A stretch of 64,000 bases of DNA. It comes from Lysinibacillus telephonicus. Lineage in GTDB: Bacteria > Bacillota > Bacilli > Bacillales_A > Planococcaceae. The number at the start of each line of letters is the position of its first letter. Positions within the stretch are counted from its first letter, which is position 1. Shown here piece by piece: positions 1 through 9,767 of the stretch. The translations under genes and the position numbers were made by a program. The notes below the pieces were generated by a model. The model ran no database searches, was not told where the DNA came from, and worked only from the letters and a program-made list of their open reading frames with translations. Location of the stretch: NCBI RefSeq assembly GCF_003966145.1, contig NZ_RXNR01000016.1, forward strand, positions 16,178 through 80,177, written 5' to 3'.

Positions 1-671
1 AAGCTTATATTGGAGTATTAATTGATGATTTAGTAACAAAAGGGACAAATGAACCTTATCGTTTACTAACTTCACGTGCAGAATATCGATTATTGCTTCG
101 CCATGATAATGCAGATTTACGTTTAACGGAATTAGGCTACAAATTAGGTTTAATTTCAGAAGAACGTTTTGCAAAATTCACTGAGAAAAAAGAGCAAATT
201 GAAAATGAAATTGCTCGTCTTCGTGAAGTCATCATTAAACCAAATGAAACAACTCAAGCAGTTATCCGTTCTGTTGGCGGTGCAGAGCTAAAAGACGGAA
301 TTCGCGCTGCGGACTTGGTAAAACGAACTGAAATGACATATGATTTAGTTGCTTCGTTATCACCAGCAGAATATGAATTTAGCGAAGAAGTAAAAGAACA
401 AATTGAAGTTCAATTAAAATATGAAGGATATATCCAAAAAGCATTACAACAAGTGGAAAAACTTCATAAAATGGAAAATAAAAAAATACCTGAAGACATT
501 GATTATGATGAAATATCAAGTTTAGCAACTGAAGCTCGCGAAAAATTAAAAGAAGTACGACCATTATCAATCGCACAAGCATCACGTATTTCAGGTGTAA
601 ACCCAGCTGATATCTCTATCTTACTTGTTTATATCGAACAAGGGAAAATCGCACGAATAAGTAACGAATAA
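1..671 (+). CDS. mnmG: MnmG (GidA), 3' part only
   Basis: C-terminal part of the tRNA uridine-5-carboxymethylaminomethyl modification enzyme, which works with MnmE and uses FAD. The reading frame is open from base 3, so the gene enters from outside the window and about 222 codons are visible. The stretch [20 protein letters not shown] and the C-terminal helical MnmE/tRNA-binding end ([16 protein letters not shown]) are typical of the family. It is followed by a hairpin and rsmG, the standard oriC-proximal order. The first ATG in this fragment, at 93, is internal and not a real start. Confidence 0.96.
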   Translation, partial: AYIGVLIDDLVTKGTNEPYRLLTSRAEYRLLLRHDNADLRLTELGYKLGLISEERFAKFTEKKEQIENEIARLREVIIKPNETTQAVIRSVGGAELKDGIRAADLVKRTEMTYDLVASLSPAEYEFSEEVKEQIEVQLKYEGYIQKALQQVEKLHKMENKKIPEDIDYDEISSLATEAREKLKEVRPLSIAQASRISGVNPADISILLVYIEQGKIARISNE

Positions 672-677
672 ATGTTA

Positions 678-725
678 AATGAGCGTTCGAGCACCCTCTA
701 TTTCCTCGGACGCTCGTTCATTTTT
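678..725 (+). terminator. Rho-independent terminator after mnmG
   Basis: A stem with arms AATGAGCG-TTCGAG and CTCGGA-CGCTCGTT is followed by a T-run, 6 bases after the mnmG stop. Confidence 0.75.
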
Positions 726-775
726 ATAAAATAGGTAGTAGTAGTCATATCCTCAATCGATTAAAGGAGATCCAA

Positions 776-1492
776 ATGAACGAACAACAATTTATTGAAG
801 CATTAAGCAAACAGGGAATTGAACTTAACGAGAAGCAAATTGCACAGTTTAAAAAGTATTTTGAGTTATTAGTTGAGTGGAATGAAAAAATGAATTTAAC
901 AGCCATTACAGATTTAGAAGGCGTTTATTTAAAACATTTTTATGATTCCATTAGCGCGAGCTTTTACTTTGATTTTACAAAAGTAAATTCTGTTTGTGAC
1001 GTAGGTGCAGGTGCAGGTTTTCCAAGTTTACCAATTAAAATTTGTTTCCCGCATTTACATGTGACAATTGTTGATTCCTTGAATAAACGAATTTCGTTTT
1101 TAAATCATTTGAGTGAGCAATTACAATTGGACAATGTTGAATTTGTCCACGCACGTGCAGAAGAATTTGGTCAAAATACAAAATATCGTGAGAGTTTTGA
1201 TGTTGTAACTGCACGCGCGGTTGCACGCTTATCAGTACTATCAGAACTTTGTCTACCATTAGTTAAACAAGGAGGATATTTTGTAGCATTAAAGGCTGCA
1301 GCGGGTCCAGATGAGTTAAAAGATGCTAAAAAGGCGATTACAACTCTTGGTGCATCTCTAAAAGAAGAATTTGCTTATCTATTACCTGTTGAAGAAAGTG
1401 AACGAACTCTTTATATTTTTGATAAAATAAAACAAACACCAAAAAAATATCCACGAAAACCTGGTATACCTAATAAGACACCGATACAATAA
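776..1492 (+). CDS. rsmG: 16S rRNA (guanine-527 N7)-methyltransferase RsmG (GidB)
   Basis: SAM-dependent methyltransferase that makes m7G527 in 16S rRNA; loss in other bacteria gives low-level streptomycin resistance. The SAM-binding loop [12 protein letters not shown] lies at residues 75-86, and the family pattern [12 protein letters not shown] follows near residue 145. At 238 aa it has the usual length. An AAAGGAG ribosome site precedes the ATG. It lies between mnmG and noc as in other Bacillales. Confidence 0.97.
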   Translation: MNEQQFIEALSKQGIELNEKQIAQFKKYFELLVEWNEKMNLTAITDLEGVYLKHFYDSISASFYFDFTKVNSVCDVGAGAGFPSLPIKICFPHLHVTIVDSLNKRISFLNHLSEQLQLDNVEFVHARAEEFGQNTKYRESFDVVTARAVARLSVLSELCLPLVKQGGYFVALKAAAGPDELKDAKKAITTLGASLKEEFAYLLPVEESERTLYIFDKIKQTPKKYPRKPGIPNKTPIQ

Positions 1493-1529
1493 AAATAGAA
1501 TCATACGACTCGGGTATTTATAGCTATTA

Positions 1530-1568
1530 GGGGCTCTGTAAAACTTTTAACTATGCTAGATGAGCCCC
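1530..1568 (+). terminator. Hairpin downstream of rsmG
   Basis: GGGGCTC at 1530-1536 pairs with GAGCCCC at 1562-1568, followed by a weakly T-rich stretch. It is probably a terminator, although the T-run is interrupted. Confidence 0.45.
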
Positions 1569-1579
1569 GGCTATTTTCT

Positions 1580-1595
1580 TGTTTCACGTGAAACA
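1580..1595. other. parS site 1 (Spo0J binding)
   Basis: TGTTTCACGTGAAACA is a perfect 16-bp palindrome and fits the ParB consensus TGTTNCACGTGAAACA at every position. It lies between rsmG and noc, beside the soj-spo0J genes, where origin-proximal parS sites are expected. Confidence 0.95.
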
Positions 1596-1784
1596 TTTTT
1601 TGTAAAATCATAAAATTTTTATTATATTTTAGAAATAATTTCCCCATTTGATGCATACATATTTTATATTTATGTTATTTTAATAGATTTGCTTCTATAG
1701 GACTCTGTACAATTCATAGATAATAAGAAATAATATTTATATGAGTATTGAGCAAGATAGTTTCTAAAAGGTGGTGCCTAATGA

Positions 1785-2675
1785 ATGAAAAGTCCTTTTT
1801 CACGTTTTTTCGGAGGCGGAGAAAAACTAGTTTCTGAAGTTAAAAATGAAGTAGAAGAAGTAGAGCAGCTAGAAAACAGTAAAACTACTGAAGAAGTAGT
1901 AAAAATTCCAATAGATAAAGTTATTCCAAACCGGTTCCAACCTCGTGCTGTTTTTGACGAAGAAAAAATTGAAGAATTATCAAGAACCATTCATACACAC
2001 GGTGTGATTCAACCTATTGTTGTTCGTCATTTTGATGAGGAACGCTATGAAATTATTGCAGGTGAGCGTCGCTACCGTGCGATGAAAAAACTAAATTGGA
2101 CTGAAGTGCCGGCAATTGTTCGTAATTTAAATGATAAAGAAACTGCTTCTATTGCACTAATAGAGAATCTTCAACGTGAAGAATTAACAGCAATCGAGGA
2201 AGCATTAGCTTATCAGCAATTGTTAGAACTTCATTCACTTACACAAGAAGCACTTGCTCAACGTTTAGGAAAAGGTCAATCAACAGTAGCAAATAAATTG
2301 CGTTTATTAAAATTACCGCAATCGGTACAAGAGGCAATATTAAAAAGAGAGATTACAGAACGTCATGCAAGAGCCCTTATTTCAATTAAAGACGAAGAAA
2401 CTCAAATTAATATTGTTAATTTGATAAAAGAAAATGATTGGAATGTTCGTCAGCTTGAGGATTATATCCAACAACTTACTTCTCCGAAAGAAGAAGAAGA
2501 GAAAAAGGAAAAACCTAAGCGCAAAGCAATTAGTAAGGATATTCGCATAGCATTAAATACAATCAAACAATCTCTTTCAATGGTCACAAAAAGTGGTATT
2601 CAACTAAAAACGGAAGAGGAAGATACAGATGATTACTACCAAATCACTGTAAAAATCCCTAAGAAAAAGGCATAA
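1785..2675 (+). CDS. noc: Nucleoid occlusion protein Noc
   Basis: ParB-family CTPase that binds Noc sites and the membrane and blocks FtsZ assembly over the nucleoid. The N terminus [11 protein letters not shown] is a basic amphipathic helix like the membrane-targeting helix of Noc. GERRYRAM (residues 93-100) is the ParB CTP-binding box, [14 protein letters not shown] lies at 127-140 and the helix-turn-helix at about 153-178. Length 296 aa is near the usual 283-290. Its place upstream of soj-spo0J, as a second ParB-like protein, distinguishes Noc from Spo0J. An out-of-frame ATG at 1781 was not used; AAAGGTGGTG precedes the start. Confidence 0.95.
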   Translation: MKSPFSRFFGGGEKLVSEVKNEVEEVEQLENSKTTEEVVKIPIDKVIPNRFQPRAVFDEEKIEELSRTIHTHGVIQPIVVRHFDEERYEIIAGERRYRAMKKLNWTEVPAIVRNLNDKETASIALIENLQREELTAIEEALAYQQLLELHSLTQEALAQRLGKGQSTVANKLRLLKLPQSVQEAILKREITERHARALISIKDEETQINIVNLIKENDWNVRQLEDYIQQLTSPKEEEEKKEKPKRKAISKDIRIALNTIKQSLSMVTKSGIQLKTEEEDTDDYYQITVKIPKKKA

Positions 2676-2683
2676 ATGCAATT

Positions 2684-2716
2684 GGTTCCTAGAATTAACT
2701 ATAGGAACCTTTTTTC
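2684..2716 (+). terminator. Terminator after noc
   Basis: GGTTCCTA (2684-2691) pairs with TAGGAACC (2702-2709), followed directly by seven T. Confidence 0.9.
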
Positions 2717-2932
2717 TATAACAAAATCCTAGTTTTCTTTACTGTGAAAAATTCCTGTCTTTAATTTTCAAAAATTTCATACTTTCTTATTAAAATTAAA
2801 TAATATATGTTTAGATTATGATACAACTAGAATCTAAATTTGATAAAATGAAAGAAGTCAGTCCAATCCTATTGGTTGGTAAGATAATACAGAATGTTTT
2901 AAGAAATTGATTGATGAAAGCAGGTGCAAGGA

Positions 2933-3694
2933 TTGGGAAGAATTATAGCCATAACAAACCAAAAAGGTGGTGTAGGTAAAACTACAACATCTGTAAATTT
3001 GAGCGCTTGTCTTGCTTATTTAGGGAAAAAAGTACTGCTAATAGACATTGATCCACAAGGTAATGCAACAAGTGGTGTTGGGATAAATAAAGGCGAAATT
3101 CAAAGTTGTATCTATGATGTATTAATTGATGATGAAGATGTAAAAAACGTTACACAGCAGTCAAAAGTAGAAAATTTACACGTAGTACCGGCGACCATTT
3201 CTTTAGCAGGTGCTGAAATTGAACTTGTCTCCACGATTTCCCGTGAAGTGAGATTAAAACATGCTTTGCAAAATATAAAAGATCAGTACGATTTTATTAT
3301 TATTGATTGTCCGCCTTCACTAGGGTTATTAACAATTAATGCATTAACTGCATCTGATGCTGTTATAATCCCAGTACAATGTGAGTACTACGCTCTAGAA
3401 GGTTTAAGTCAGCTCCTATCAACTGTTCGTCTAGTTCAAAAACATTTAAATCAGCATTTATATATAGACGGTGTTTTATTGACAATGTTGGATGCCCGTA
3501 CAAATCTAGGATTACAAGTAATTGAGGAAGTAAAAAAATATTTCCAAGATAAAGTATATAAAACCATTATCCCGCGTAACGTTCGTTTAAGTGAAGCACC
3601 AAGCTTTGGTGAGCCGATTATTATCTATGATGCAAAATCTCGTGGAGCAGAAGTGTATTTAGAGTTAGCAAGGGAAGTGATAAAAAATGGCTAG
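2933..3694 (+). CDS. soj: Chromosome partitioning ATPase Soj (ParA)
   Basis: Walker-type ATPase that acts with Spo0J in origin segregation, SMC loading and control of DnaA. The deviant Walker A KGGVGKTT lies at residues 11-18 and the Walker B region DFIIIDCPPSLG follows. I place the start at TTG 2933, giving MGRIIAITNQKGG and 253 aa, the length of B. subtilis Soj, with AGGTG six bases upstream; a GTG at 2924 would add three residues. It overlaps spo0J by 8 bases, so the two are one operon. Confidence 0.96.
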   Translation: MGRIIAITNQKGGVGKTTTSVNLSACLAYLGKKVLLIDIDPQGNATSGVGINKGEIQSCIYDVLIDDEDVKNVTQQSKVENLHVVPATISLAGAEIELVSTISREVRLKHALQNIKDQYDFIIIDCPPSLGLLTINALTASDAVIIPVQCEYYALEGLSQLLSTVRLVQKHLNQHLYIDGVLLTMLDARTNLGLQVIEEVKKYFQDKVYKTIIPRNVRLSEAPSFGEPIIIYDAKSRGAEVYLELAREVIKNG

Positions 3695-4544
3695 AGGGTT
3701 AGGAAAAGGAATTGGAGCATTATTCCCAACGGAAACATTAGAAGAATTGCATAACGAAGACACAATTGAAAAAATTGAACTGCAAAAACTTGTTGTTAAT
3801 CCATTTCAACCACGTAAAACTTTTGATGATGAAGCAATTGAAGAACTGGCACAATCCATTGTTGAACACGGAATTATTCAACCAATCGTAGTGCGAAAAA
3901 AGGGGAAAAAGTTTGAAATCGTTGTAGGTGAAAGAAGATTTCGAGCTGCTAAATTAGCAAATATACAAGAAATCCCCGCTATTGTAAGGGATATGACAGA
4001 AGAGCAAATGATGGAAGTAGCTATTTTAGAAAATCTTCAACGTGAAGATTTAACTCCTATCGAAGAAGCAGAAGCCTATCAAAGCTTAATTGAAAAATTG
4101 AATTTCACTCAAGAAGAATTGGCGAAACGATTGGGTAAAAGTAGACCTCATATTACAAACCATATGCGACTACTGCAATTACCAGAGGATGTACGTAGTT
4201 TAGTAAATGATGGAACACTATCAATGGGACATGGTCGTACACTCTTAGGTTTAAAAAACAAAAGAAAAATATCTGAAGTGGCGCAAAAAGTTATTAAACT
4301 TTCGTTAAATGTTCGACAATTAGAAGCTTTGATTAAACAATATAACGAAGAAGTTTCACGTGAAACAGAGAAGCCAGTGAAGAAAGATATATTTGTACAA
4401 GCGAAGGAAACACAATTACGCGAATATTTCGGTACAAATGTACAAATAAAGAAATCAAAAAATAAAGGGAAAATAGAAATTGAATTTTACTCGGAAGATG
4501 ACCTAGAAAGAATTTTAGAGATATTACAATTAGAGCAAGAATAG
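3687..4544 (+). CDS. spo0J: Chromosome partitioning protein Spo0J (ParB)
   Basis: parS-binding CTPase clamp that loads SMC and stimulates Soj. The N-terminal MARGLGKGIGALFP is the Soj-activating segment. GERRFRAAK (81-89) is the CTP-binding box, the helix-turn-helix (TQEELAKRLGKSRPHITNHMRLL) lies at about 141-163, and the C-terminal dimerisation domain follows. Length 285 aa is normal. A parS site lies inside the gene at 4352-4367, as in B. subtilis. Confidence 0.97.
   Translation: MARGLGKGIGALFPTETLEELHNEDTIEKIELQKLVVNPFQPRKTFDDEAIEELAQSIVEHGIIQPIVVRKKGKKFEIVVGERRFRAAKLANIQEIPAIVRDMTEEQMMEVAILENLQREDLTPIEEAEAYQSLIEKLNFTQEELAKRLGKSRPHITNHMRLLQLPEDVRSLVNDGTLSMGHGRTLLGLKNKRKISEVAQKVIKLSLNVRQLEALIKQYNEEVSRETEKPVKKDIFVQAKETQLREYFGTNVQIKKSKNKGKIEIEFYSEDDLERILEILQLEQE
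4352..4367. other. parS site 2, inside spo0J
   Basis: AGTTTCACGTGAAACA differs from the consensus TGTTNCACGTGAAACA only at the first base. An intragenic parS in spo0J is conserved in Bacillus. Confidence 0.9.
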
Positions 4545-4549
4545 GTAGT

Positions 4550-4578
4550 GAGCGCCAGGATTTAGGCGCTCTATTTTT
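4550..4578 (+). terminator. Terminator of soj-spo0J
   Basis: GAGCGCC (4550-4556) pairs with GGCGCTC (4565-4571), followed by a T-run. The rest of the gap to 4842 has no convincing gene; it contains the GC-richer phrase GTGCTTGCGCTTTC, similar to one near 9314, which suggests an interspersed intergenic repeat. Confidence 0.8.
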
Positions 4579-4842
4579 CTGCTTAGTTAAGGAAGTATAA
4601 AATTTTGAACAGCGTCAAGCAGACAAATAGTCCCTCGAGTTTGTAGTTTGTCCTCGGGTAAAAGCTGAAAAAGGTATGTTTTTCGCCATTCTGACATACA
4701 TGGATGTACGGGTGGCTACATTGTCTTACACTTTTGTTAATGTCGAACAGAGCTTAATGTGAATCCTATCGGCAAGACATAAGGTGTCACGCATAGACGA
4801 CGTAGCTAAAGTGCTTGCGCTTTCTGAGAAAGAGGTTAATCA

Positions 4843-5550
4843 ATGATATTGTTAGGCTCGTTAGTGAATGCATTATTAATTATTTTAGGTTCAATTATAG
4901 GGAGACTATTTAAAAACATCCCTGATACCATGAAAAATACTGTATTATCAATTATTGGCCTAGCTGTTGCAGTATTAGGAATACAGATGGGTTTTAAATC
5001 AAGCAATTTTATTATTGTTATTGTTAGTCTTGTTTTAGGTGCTGTGATTGGGGAATGGCTTGATTTAGATAAACAATTAATTCGTTTAGGTAAATGGGTT
5101 GAATCAAAACTAGGGAAAAAAACGTCTCAAAATAGTATCTCCGAAGGATTCGTAAATGCTACACTTATTTTTTTAATAGGATCCATGGGGGTACTCGGTG
5201 CGTTAGATAGTGGCTTAAGAAATGATCATTCAGTTCTTATAACAAAAGGGATAATTGATGGTTTTACCTCAATTGTATTATCATCAACGTTAGGAATTGG
5301 TGTTTTATTATCAGCAATCCCTGTATTTTTGTATCAGGGGATTATTGCCGTTTTCTCTGGATTTATAAGTGCATACATATCTGAAGCAGCATTAAATTTA
5401 TTTATACAAGAGATGACGGCAACGGGAGGGGTCATGATTTTTGCTATTGGATTAAATATTGTAGGATTAACGAAAATTCGAGTAGCCAATCTGTTGCCGA
5501 GCATTGGAATAGTCGGTATTATCATCCCCATCATATTTCTTTTTCAATAA
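4843..5550 (+). CDS. DUF554 family membrane protein (YdfK-like)
   Basis: Integral membrane protein of 235 aa with about six to seven hydrophobic segments. GSLVNALLIILGSIIG at the N terminus and the glycine-rich segment FLIGSMGVLGALDSGL near residue 115 are characteristic of DUF554. The biochemical role of the family is unknown. The start follows AGAAAGAGG. Its last 84 bases overlap the end of convergent yyaC. Confidence 0.88.
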   Translation: MILLGSLVNALLIILGSIIGRLFKNIPDTMKNTVLSIIGLAVAVLGIQMGFKSSNFIIVIVSLVLGAVIGEWLDLDKQLIRLGKWVESKLGKKTSQNSISEGFVNATLIFLIGSMGVLGALDSGLRNDHSVLITKGIIDGFTSIVLSSTLGIGVLLSAIPVFLYQGIIAVFSGFISAYISEAALNLFIQEMTATGGVMIFAIGLNIVGLTKIRVANLLPSIGIVGIIIPIIFLFQ

Positions 5551-6096
5551 ATGGCGCTGCCAAGATAGTAAAAGTGCACGAGCAATTTTATTACTCATTG
5601 AATAAGTCACATTTAAACGTGTATTTTGTAAAACAAGCATTTCCATAAAGCCTCCAACATTGACGATTCCTTTTATAGAAATGTCTCCGATTGGAGGTAA
5701 TTCCTTTTTAACAGCTTTTCCAGGGAATAACGGCCCTTCCTGAACAACAATTTGACCAATATTTTTCTCATTGCCTAAACATGCGTCAATTGCAATAACA
5801 AATGGAGCAGTGGGTCTTTGTTGAATTTCTTCCAAGGTAGATGCTAAATTGATTGCATGTAGTGGGTTTTCAAGAGTACCAATTACTTCAAATGGAAACG
5901 AATGAAAATTTGATAAAAAACTGCCGGTTAATGGACCAAGGGCATCACCTGTTGAACGATCTGTACCAATACAACAAAAAATAAGCTGTTCATTATCGAA
6001 AGGAACATGTTGTAAAAATAAATCGCTTAAATGCCATAACGCACCAGTTTGCTCATGATGAACAGAAGCGTTTAACGTTTCATTTACTTTCTGCAT
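5467..6096 (-). CDS. yyaC: Sporulation protein YyaC (GPR-like peptidase fold)
   Basis: Protein of 209 aa related to the germination protease GPR / hydrogenase maturation protease fold. IFCCIGTDRSTGDALGP, VIAIDACLG and GDISIKGIVNVGGFMEMLVLQ are typical YyaC signatures; the two acidic residues are those that bind metal in related proteases. In Bacillus yyaC is a forespore gene near soj/spo0J. It is convergent with the DUF554 gene and its C-terminal 28 codons are encoded opposite that gene. No terminator separates the two. Confidence 0.88.
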   Translation of the reverse strand: MQKVNETLNASVHHEQTGALWHLSDLFLQHVPFDNEQLIFCCIGTDRSTGDALGPLTGSFLSNFHSFPFEVIGTLENPLHAINLASTLEEIQQRPTAPFVIAIDACLGNEKNIGQIVVQEGPLFPGKAVKKELPPIGDISIKGIVNVGGFMEMLVLQNTRLNVTYSMSNKIARALLLSWQRHLLKKKYDGDDNTDYSNARQQIGYSNFR

Positions 6097-6212
6097 GGAC
6101 GATTCTCGCTTTCTTTATAAAATGTTAAAAATTTATCTTTTATGGTAAAAAATAAGCTATATTGTTATGAAGTATATTCAAATTTTTAGTTAGTTATACA
6201 AGGAGTGGAAAA

Positions 6213-7124
6213 ATGGCTGAAGAAGTTATTGAAACAAATGCAAAAGGATTTGCAAAATGGACAGAAAAGACATGGGATTATCTAACGAGTGAGGAATTTT
6301 GGAGTGTAATATTACTCGCTTCTATTAAAATAATTGCAATTATTATTGCTTCTTATTTAGTCGTATTTATAGGGAAGAGAATTATTAGTCGCGTTTTAAG
6401 TTTAAGAATAAAGTCGCCATTAGGAAATTCAGAAAGGCGCCAACAAACAATTATTAAATTGCTTCAAAGTGTGCTTTCTTACTTAGTGTATTTTTCAGCA
6501 ATTGTAGGGATTCTATCTGCTGTTAATATTCAAATTGCTGGGTTGCTTGCTGGAGCTGGGATTGCTTCTGTTGCAATCGCTTTTGGAGCACAAAGCTTAG
6601 TAAAAGATATTATTACAGGATTTTTTATTATTCTTGAAGATCAATTTGGCGTAGGTGATTATATCCGTTTAAATAATGCGGAAGGTACTGTCACTGAGAT
6701 TGGATTACGTACTACAAAAATTCTAGGAATTACAGGTGAACAATATATTATTCCAAATGGCCAAATTTTAGATGTAGTGAATTTTTCCGTAAATAACTCA
6801 AAAGCAATTATCGATATGCAGGTCGGTATTGATGCTGATATAGAAAAAGTTGAAAAGTTATTAACGGAGTACTTAAAAACATTGCCTGCAAAATATGAAG
6901 AATTAATAGATGTACCGACATTTCTAGGTGTTCAAAATGTAGTAGGAACAGAAGTGACGATTCGAATTGTTGCCGAGACTAAGCCGTTGGAGCATTATGG
7001 CATTGCTCGTATTATTCGCAGAGATGTAAAAGAAATTTTAGATAAAAATGGAATACCGATGGCGTACCCGAAAATGATGCTTTATGATCGAGGTAATAAA
7101 GAATCAGGGAGGAATGAAGCATAA
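6213..7124 (+). CDS. MscS family mechanosensitive ion channel
   Basis: Small-conductance mechanosensitive channel that releases solutes on osmotic downshift. Membrane spans lie at about 31-55, 80-100 and 104-133. The third has the glycine/alanine-rich pore helix (AGAGIASVAIAFGAQSLVKDIITGF), followed by the beta domain (EDQFGVGDYIRLNNAEGTVTEIGLR). Length 303 aa is usual. An AAGGAGTGG ribosome site precedes it. The stop overlaps the start of the DUF951 gene by one base (TAATG), so the two are co-translated. Confidence 0.93.
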   Translation: MAEEVIETNAKGFAKWTEKTWDYLTSEEFWSVILLASIKIIAIIIASYLVVFIGKRIISRVLSLRIKSPLGNSERRQQTIIKLLQSVLSYLVYFSAIVGILSAVNIQIAGLLAGAGIASVAIAFGAQSLVKDIITGFFIILEDQFGVGDYIRLNNAEGTVTEIGLRTTKILGITGEQYIIPNGQILDVVNFSVNNSKAIIDMQVGIDADIEKVEKLLTEYLKTLPAKYEELIDVPTFLGVQNVVGTEVTIRIVAETKPLEHYGIARIIRRDVKEILDKNGIPMAYPKMMLYDRGNKESGRNEA

Positions 7125-7324
7125 TGGAAGCAAAATCATTTGAATTACATGATATTGTGGAGATGAAAAAACAGCATCCATGTGGATCAAATGCATGGAA
7201 AATTATTCGTATGGGAGCAGATATACGAATAAAATGCCAAGGATGTGGTCACAGCGTCATGATTCCTCGCCGTGAGTTTGAGAAAAAAATGAAAAAAGTC
7301 TTAGTAAAGGCAAATCAAGAATAA
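7124..7324 (+). CDS. DUF951 family small protein
   Basis: A 66-aa protein found upstream of ychF in Firmicutes. HPCGSNAWKIIRMGADIRIKCQGCGHSVMIPR carries three cysteines and a histidine (HPCG, CQGC), suggesting a small zinc-ribbon or OB-like fold. It is coupled to the mscS gene by TAATG. Function unknown. Confidence 0.93.
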   Translation: MEAKSFELHDIVEMKKQHPCGSNAWKIIRMGADIRIKCQGCGHSVMIPRREFEKKMKKVLVKANQE

Positions 7325-7431
7325 ATTCATGACTAATTAGACTTTTTCACAACTTATCCAATATAATAAACAAAGGTTTAAAACGAAAATACATTAACTT
7401 GATAGAATTTTAGAAAGGTCGTGTCAAACGA

Positions 7432-8532
7432 ATGTCTTTAACAGCAGGAATCGTAGGATTACCGAACGTTGGAAAATCAACATTATTTAACGCAATTACA
7501 AAAGCAGGTGCATTAGCGGCTAACTATCCATTCGCTACAATTGACCCTAATGTTGGGGTTGTAGAAGTTCCGGATGCGCGTCTAGATAAATTAACTGAAC
7601 TAGTAGAACCGAAAAAAACAGTACCTACTGCCTTTGAATTTACTGATATTGCAGGGATTGTAAAAGGAGCTTCAAAAGGAGAAGGGCTAGGAAATAAATT
7701 CTTATCTCATATTCGCGAAGTAGATGCAATTTGCCAAGTAGTCCGTTGTTTTGAAGATGAAAATATTACCCACGTTTCAGGCTCAGTAAACCCAATTGAT
7801 GATATCGAGGTTATTAATTTAGAGCTTATTTTAGCTGATATGGAATCAGTTGAAAAACGTCTTCAACGTGTAAGTAAAATGGCAAAGCAAAAAGATAAAG
7901 AGGCTTTGATTGAAGAGCCAGTACTTTTGAAAGTTAAAGAAGCATTAGAAAATGAAAAACCTGCACGATCTGTTGAATTATCTGATGATGAGCTAAAAGT
8001 TATAAAAGGGCTGCACCTTCTAACGATTAAACCAATGTTGTATGTTGCAAATGTATCTGAGGATGAGGTAGCGGATGCAGTGAACAATCAATATGTAAAA
8101 CAAGTTCGTGAATACGCAGCAGCAGAAGGAGCACAGGTTATTACAGTTTGTGCCAAAATTGAAGAAGAAATTTCAGAGCTGGACAATGAAGAAAAAGCGA
8201 TGTTCCTTGAAGAGCTTGGAATTGAAGAATCTGGTTTAGACCAACTAATTCGTGCATCTTATGACTTATTAGGCTTAGCAACATATTTCACAGCGGGTGT
8301 ACAAGAAGTTCGTGCATGGACATTCCGCAAAGGAATGAAAGCTCCACAATGCGCGGGTATTATTCACTCTGATTTTGAAAGAGGATTTATTCGTGCGGAA
8401 ACAGTTGCTTATGATGACCTAGTTGAAGCTGGTTCAATGGCAGCTGCGAAGGAAGCAGGAAAAGTAAGATTAGAAGGAAAAGACTATGTCGTTCAAGATG
8501 GCGATGTAATGTTGTTCCGCTTTAATGTTTAA
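7432..8532 (+). CDS. ychF: Redox/ribosome-associated P-loop ATPase-GTPase YchF (OLA1)
   Basis: Obg-family P-loop NTPase of 366 aa that binds ribosomes; YchF/OLA1 members prefer ATP. The G1 loop GLPNVGKST lies at residues 9-17, the switch region [20 protein letters not shown] follows, and the C-terminal TGS domain ([39 protein letters not shown]) is complete. It stands alone in its transcription unit upstream of rpsF, as in Bacillus. Confidence 0.97.
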   Translation: MSLTAGIVGLPNVGKSTLFNAITKAGALAANYPFATIDPNVGVVEVPDARLDKLTELVEPKKTVPTAFEFTDIAGIVKGASKGEGLGNKFLSHIREVDAICQVVRCFEDENITHVSGSVNPIDDIEVINLELILADMESVEKRLQRVSKMAKQKDKEALIEEPVLLKVKEALENEKPARSVELSDDELKVIKGLHLLTIKPMLYVANVSEDEVADAVNNQYVKQVREYAAAEGAQVITVCAKIEEEISELDNEEKAMFLEELGIEESGLDQLIRASYDLLGLATYFTAGVQEVRAWTFRKGMKAPQCAGIIHSDFERGFIRAETVAYDDLVEAGSMAAAKEAGKVRLEGKDYVVQDGDVMLFRFNV

Positions 8533-8645
8533 TTAGAAACGCACAAGCGTTCTGATTATCTCAGAATCGATGAGCTTATCCCACTTTAAACTTGAATGCA
8601 AATCGTCTCAAGGCTGGATAGCTTTCATAAGATATAATTATTAAT

Positions 8646-8687
8646 AAAAGCAGGTAGTTCGATTTTTAATCGATATCTACCTGCTTA
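8646..8687 (-). terminator. Hairpin overlapping the 3' end of the DUF3267 gene
   Basis: AAGCAGGTAG and CTACCTGCTT form the outer stem and TCGATT/AATCGA an inner stem. The stop codon of the leftward DUF3267 gene lies inside the structure. Confidence 0.65.
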
Positions 8688-9226
8688 TTTGTATAAATAT
8701 ATAACCTTGGCAGCTCGGGATCATCCTTCACTAGTACATCCTTTGGGAATTTACGAAGTTCCTTATACATGAAAAAGTCTCCGATTGCTCCGGCAATTAA
8801 AAAAGCTCCTAAAAGTACAAATAAATACGAATCATAAGCGAACCCTATTAATGATGGAATAACACCTGTTGTCCAAAATGGCAGCAGCAATGCTTTCTTC
8901 ATAGCATCATTTCGCAAAGGTTTCGTAGTGGTTGCATAGGCAACACCTAGCTTTAAATTTAAACCATAATTTAGATCGCTATATTTTGCCTTTCCAAAAA
9001 GCATAAACCCTATTAAATGAAAAATTTCATGCAATACAATTAATACAATATAACCAAGGAAAAAAAGCACAATACTCCAAAAAGAAAATGAAACAGAGTA
9101 TCTCTGATGTATGATACTATTCATGATGAAAAAGACAATACTTAAGACAAGCGTAAACCATATATTATATTTTGCGACTTTTTTCATTTCGAGTTCAATA
9201 ATTATTGGCTGAGTGTTTTCAAACAT
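8666..9226 (-). CDS. DUF3267 family membrane metalloprotease-like protein
   Basis: A 186-aa protein with about four membrane spans. HEIFHLIGFMLFGK (residues 66-79) contains an HExxH zinc-binding motif, so the protein resembles integral-membrane zincins. No substrate is known and I infer none. It lies on the minus strand between ychF and rpsF and has its own upstream region; an AAAGGACGG ribosome site precedes the ATG. Confidence 0.85.
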   Translation of the reverse strand: MFENTQPIIIELEMKKVAKYNIWFTLVLSIVFFIMNSIIHQRYSVSFSFWSIVLFFLGYIVLIVLHEIFHLIGFMLFGKAKYSDLNYGLNLKLGVAYATTTKPLRNDAMKKALLLPFWTTGVIPSLIGFAYDSYLFVLLGAFLIAGAIGDFFMYKELRKFPKDVLVKDDPELPRLYIYTNKQVDID

Positions 9227-9393
9227 CGTTTCACCGTCCTTTCTTTTAAAGTATAAAACTATCAGAAGATTATAGAAAGTAAAAGCACTAATTACTAGAG
9301 GAGAGAAAGTGGGACGCTTGCGCTTTTCTTATTGCATCTAGTTTAATTATATGATACAATTCTACGATGTGAGTATAGTATTACTTGCTCCTT

Positions 9394-9413
9394 GCTCTCT
9401 ATTTAAAGAGAGC
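9394..9413 (+). promoter_or_regulatory. Leader hairpin of the rpsF operon
   Basis: GCTCTCT-ATTTAA-AGAGAGC lies about 28 bases before the rpsF start. Autoregulation of rpsF by the S6:S18 complex through a leader RNA is known in many bacteria, but I cannot confirm the binding motif here. Confidence 0.35.
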
Positions 9414-9440
9414 CAAAGTCCATAAGGAGGTGCAAAATAG

Positions 9441-9728
9441 ATGACAAAGTATGAATTAATGTACATTGTTCGCCCAAACATTGAAGATGAAGCGAAAAAA
9501 GCATTAGTTGAACGCTTCAACGAAGTATTAACTTCAAACGGCGCTGAAATCATCGAAGCTAAAGAGTGGGGTAAACGCCGCTTAGCTTATGAAATCAACG
9601 ACTTCCGCGAAGGTTACTACCAAATCGTGAAAGCTAACGCTGGTTCAGAAGCTATCAACGAATTTACTCGTCTAGCAAACATCAGCGAAGACATCATTCG
9701 TCACATCGCTATTCGTGAAGAAGCATAA
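9441..9728 (+). CDS. rpsF: 30S ribosomal protein S6
   Basis: A 95-aa S6 protein, which forms a heterodimer with S18 on the platform of the 30S subunit. It begins [20 protein letters not shown] and contains [18 protein letters not shown], both diagnostic. A strong AAGGAGGTG site precedes it. First gene of the rpsF-ssb-rpsR operon. Confidence 0.98.
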   Translation: MTKYELMYIVRPNIEDEAKKALVERFNEVLTSNGAEIIEAKEWGKRRLAYEINDFREGYYQIVKANAGSEAINEFTRLANISEDIIRHIAIREEA

Positions 9729-9767
9729 TAAAAACTAACTAAAACGCTGAAAAAGGAGGTTGTAATT

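Noticed and set aside
69..84. Additional parS near the window start
   Set aside because: The CACGTG core is present but six other positions differ from the consensus.
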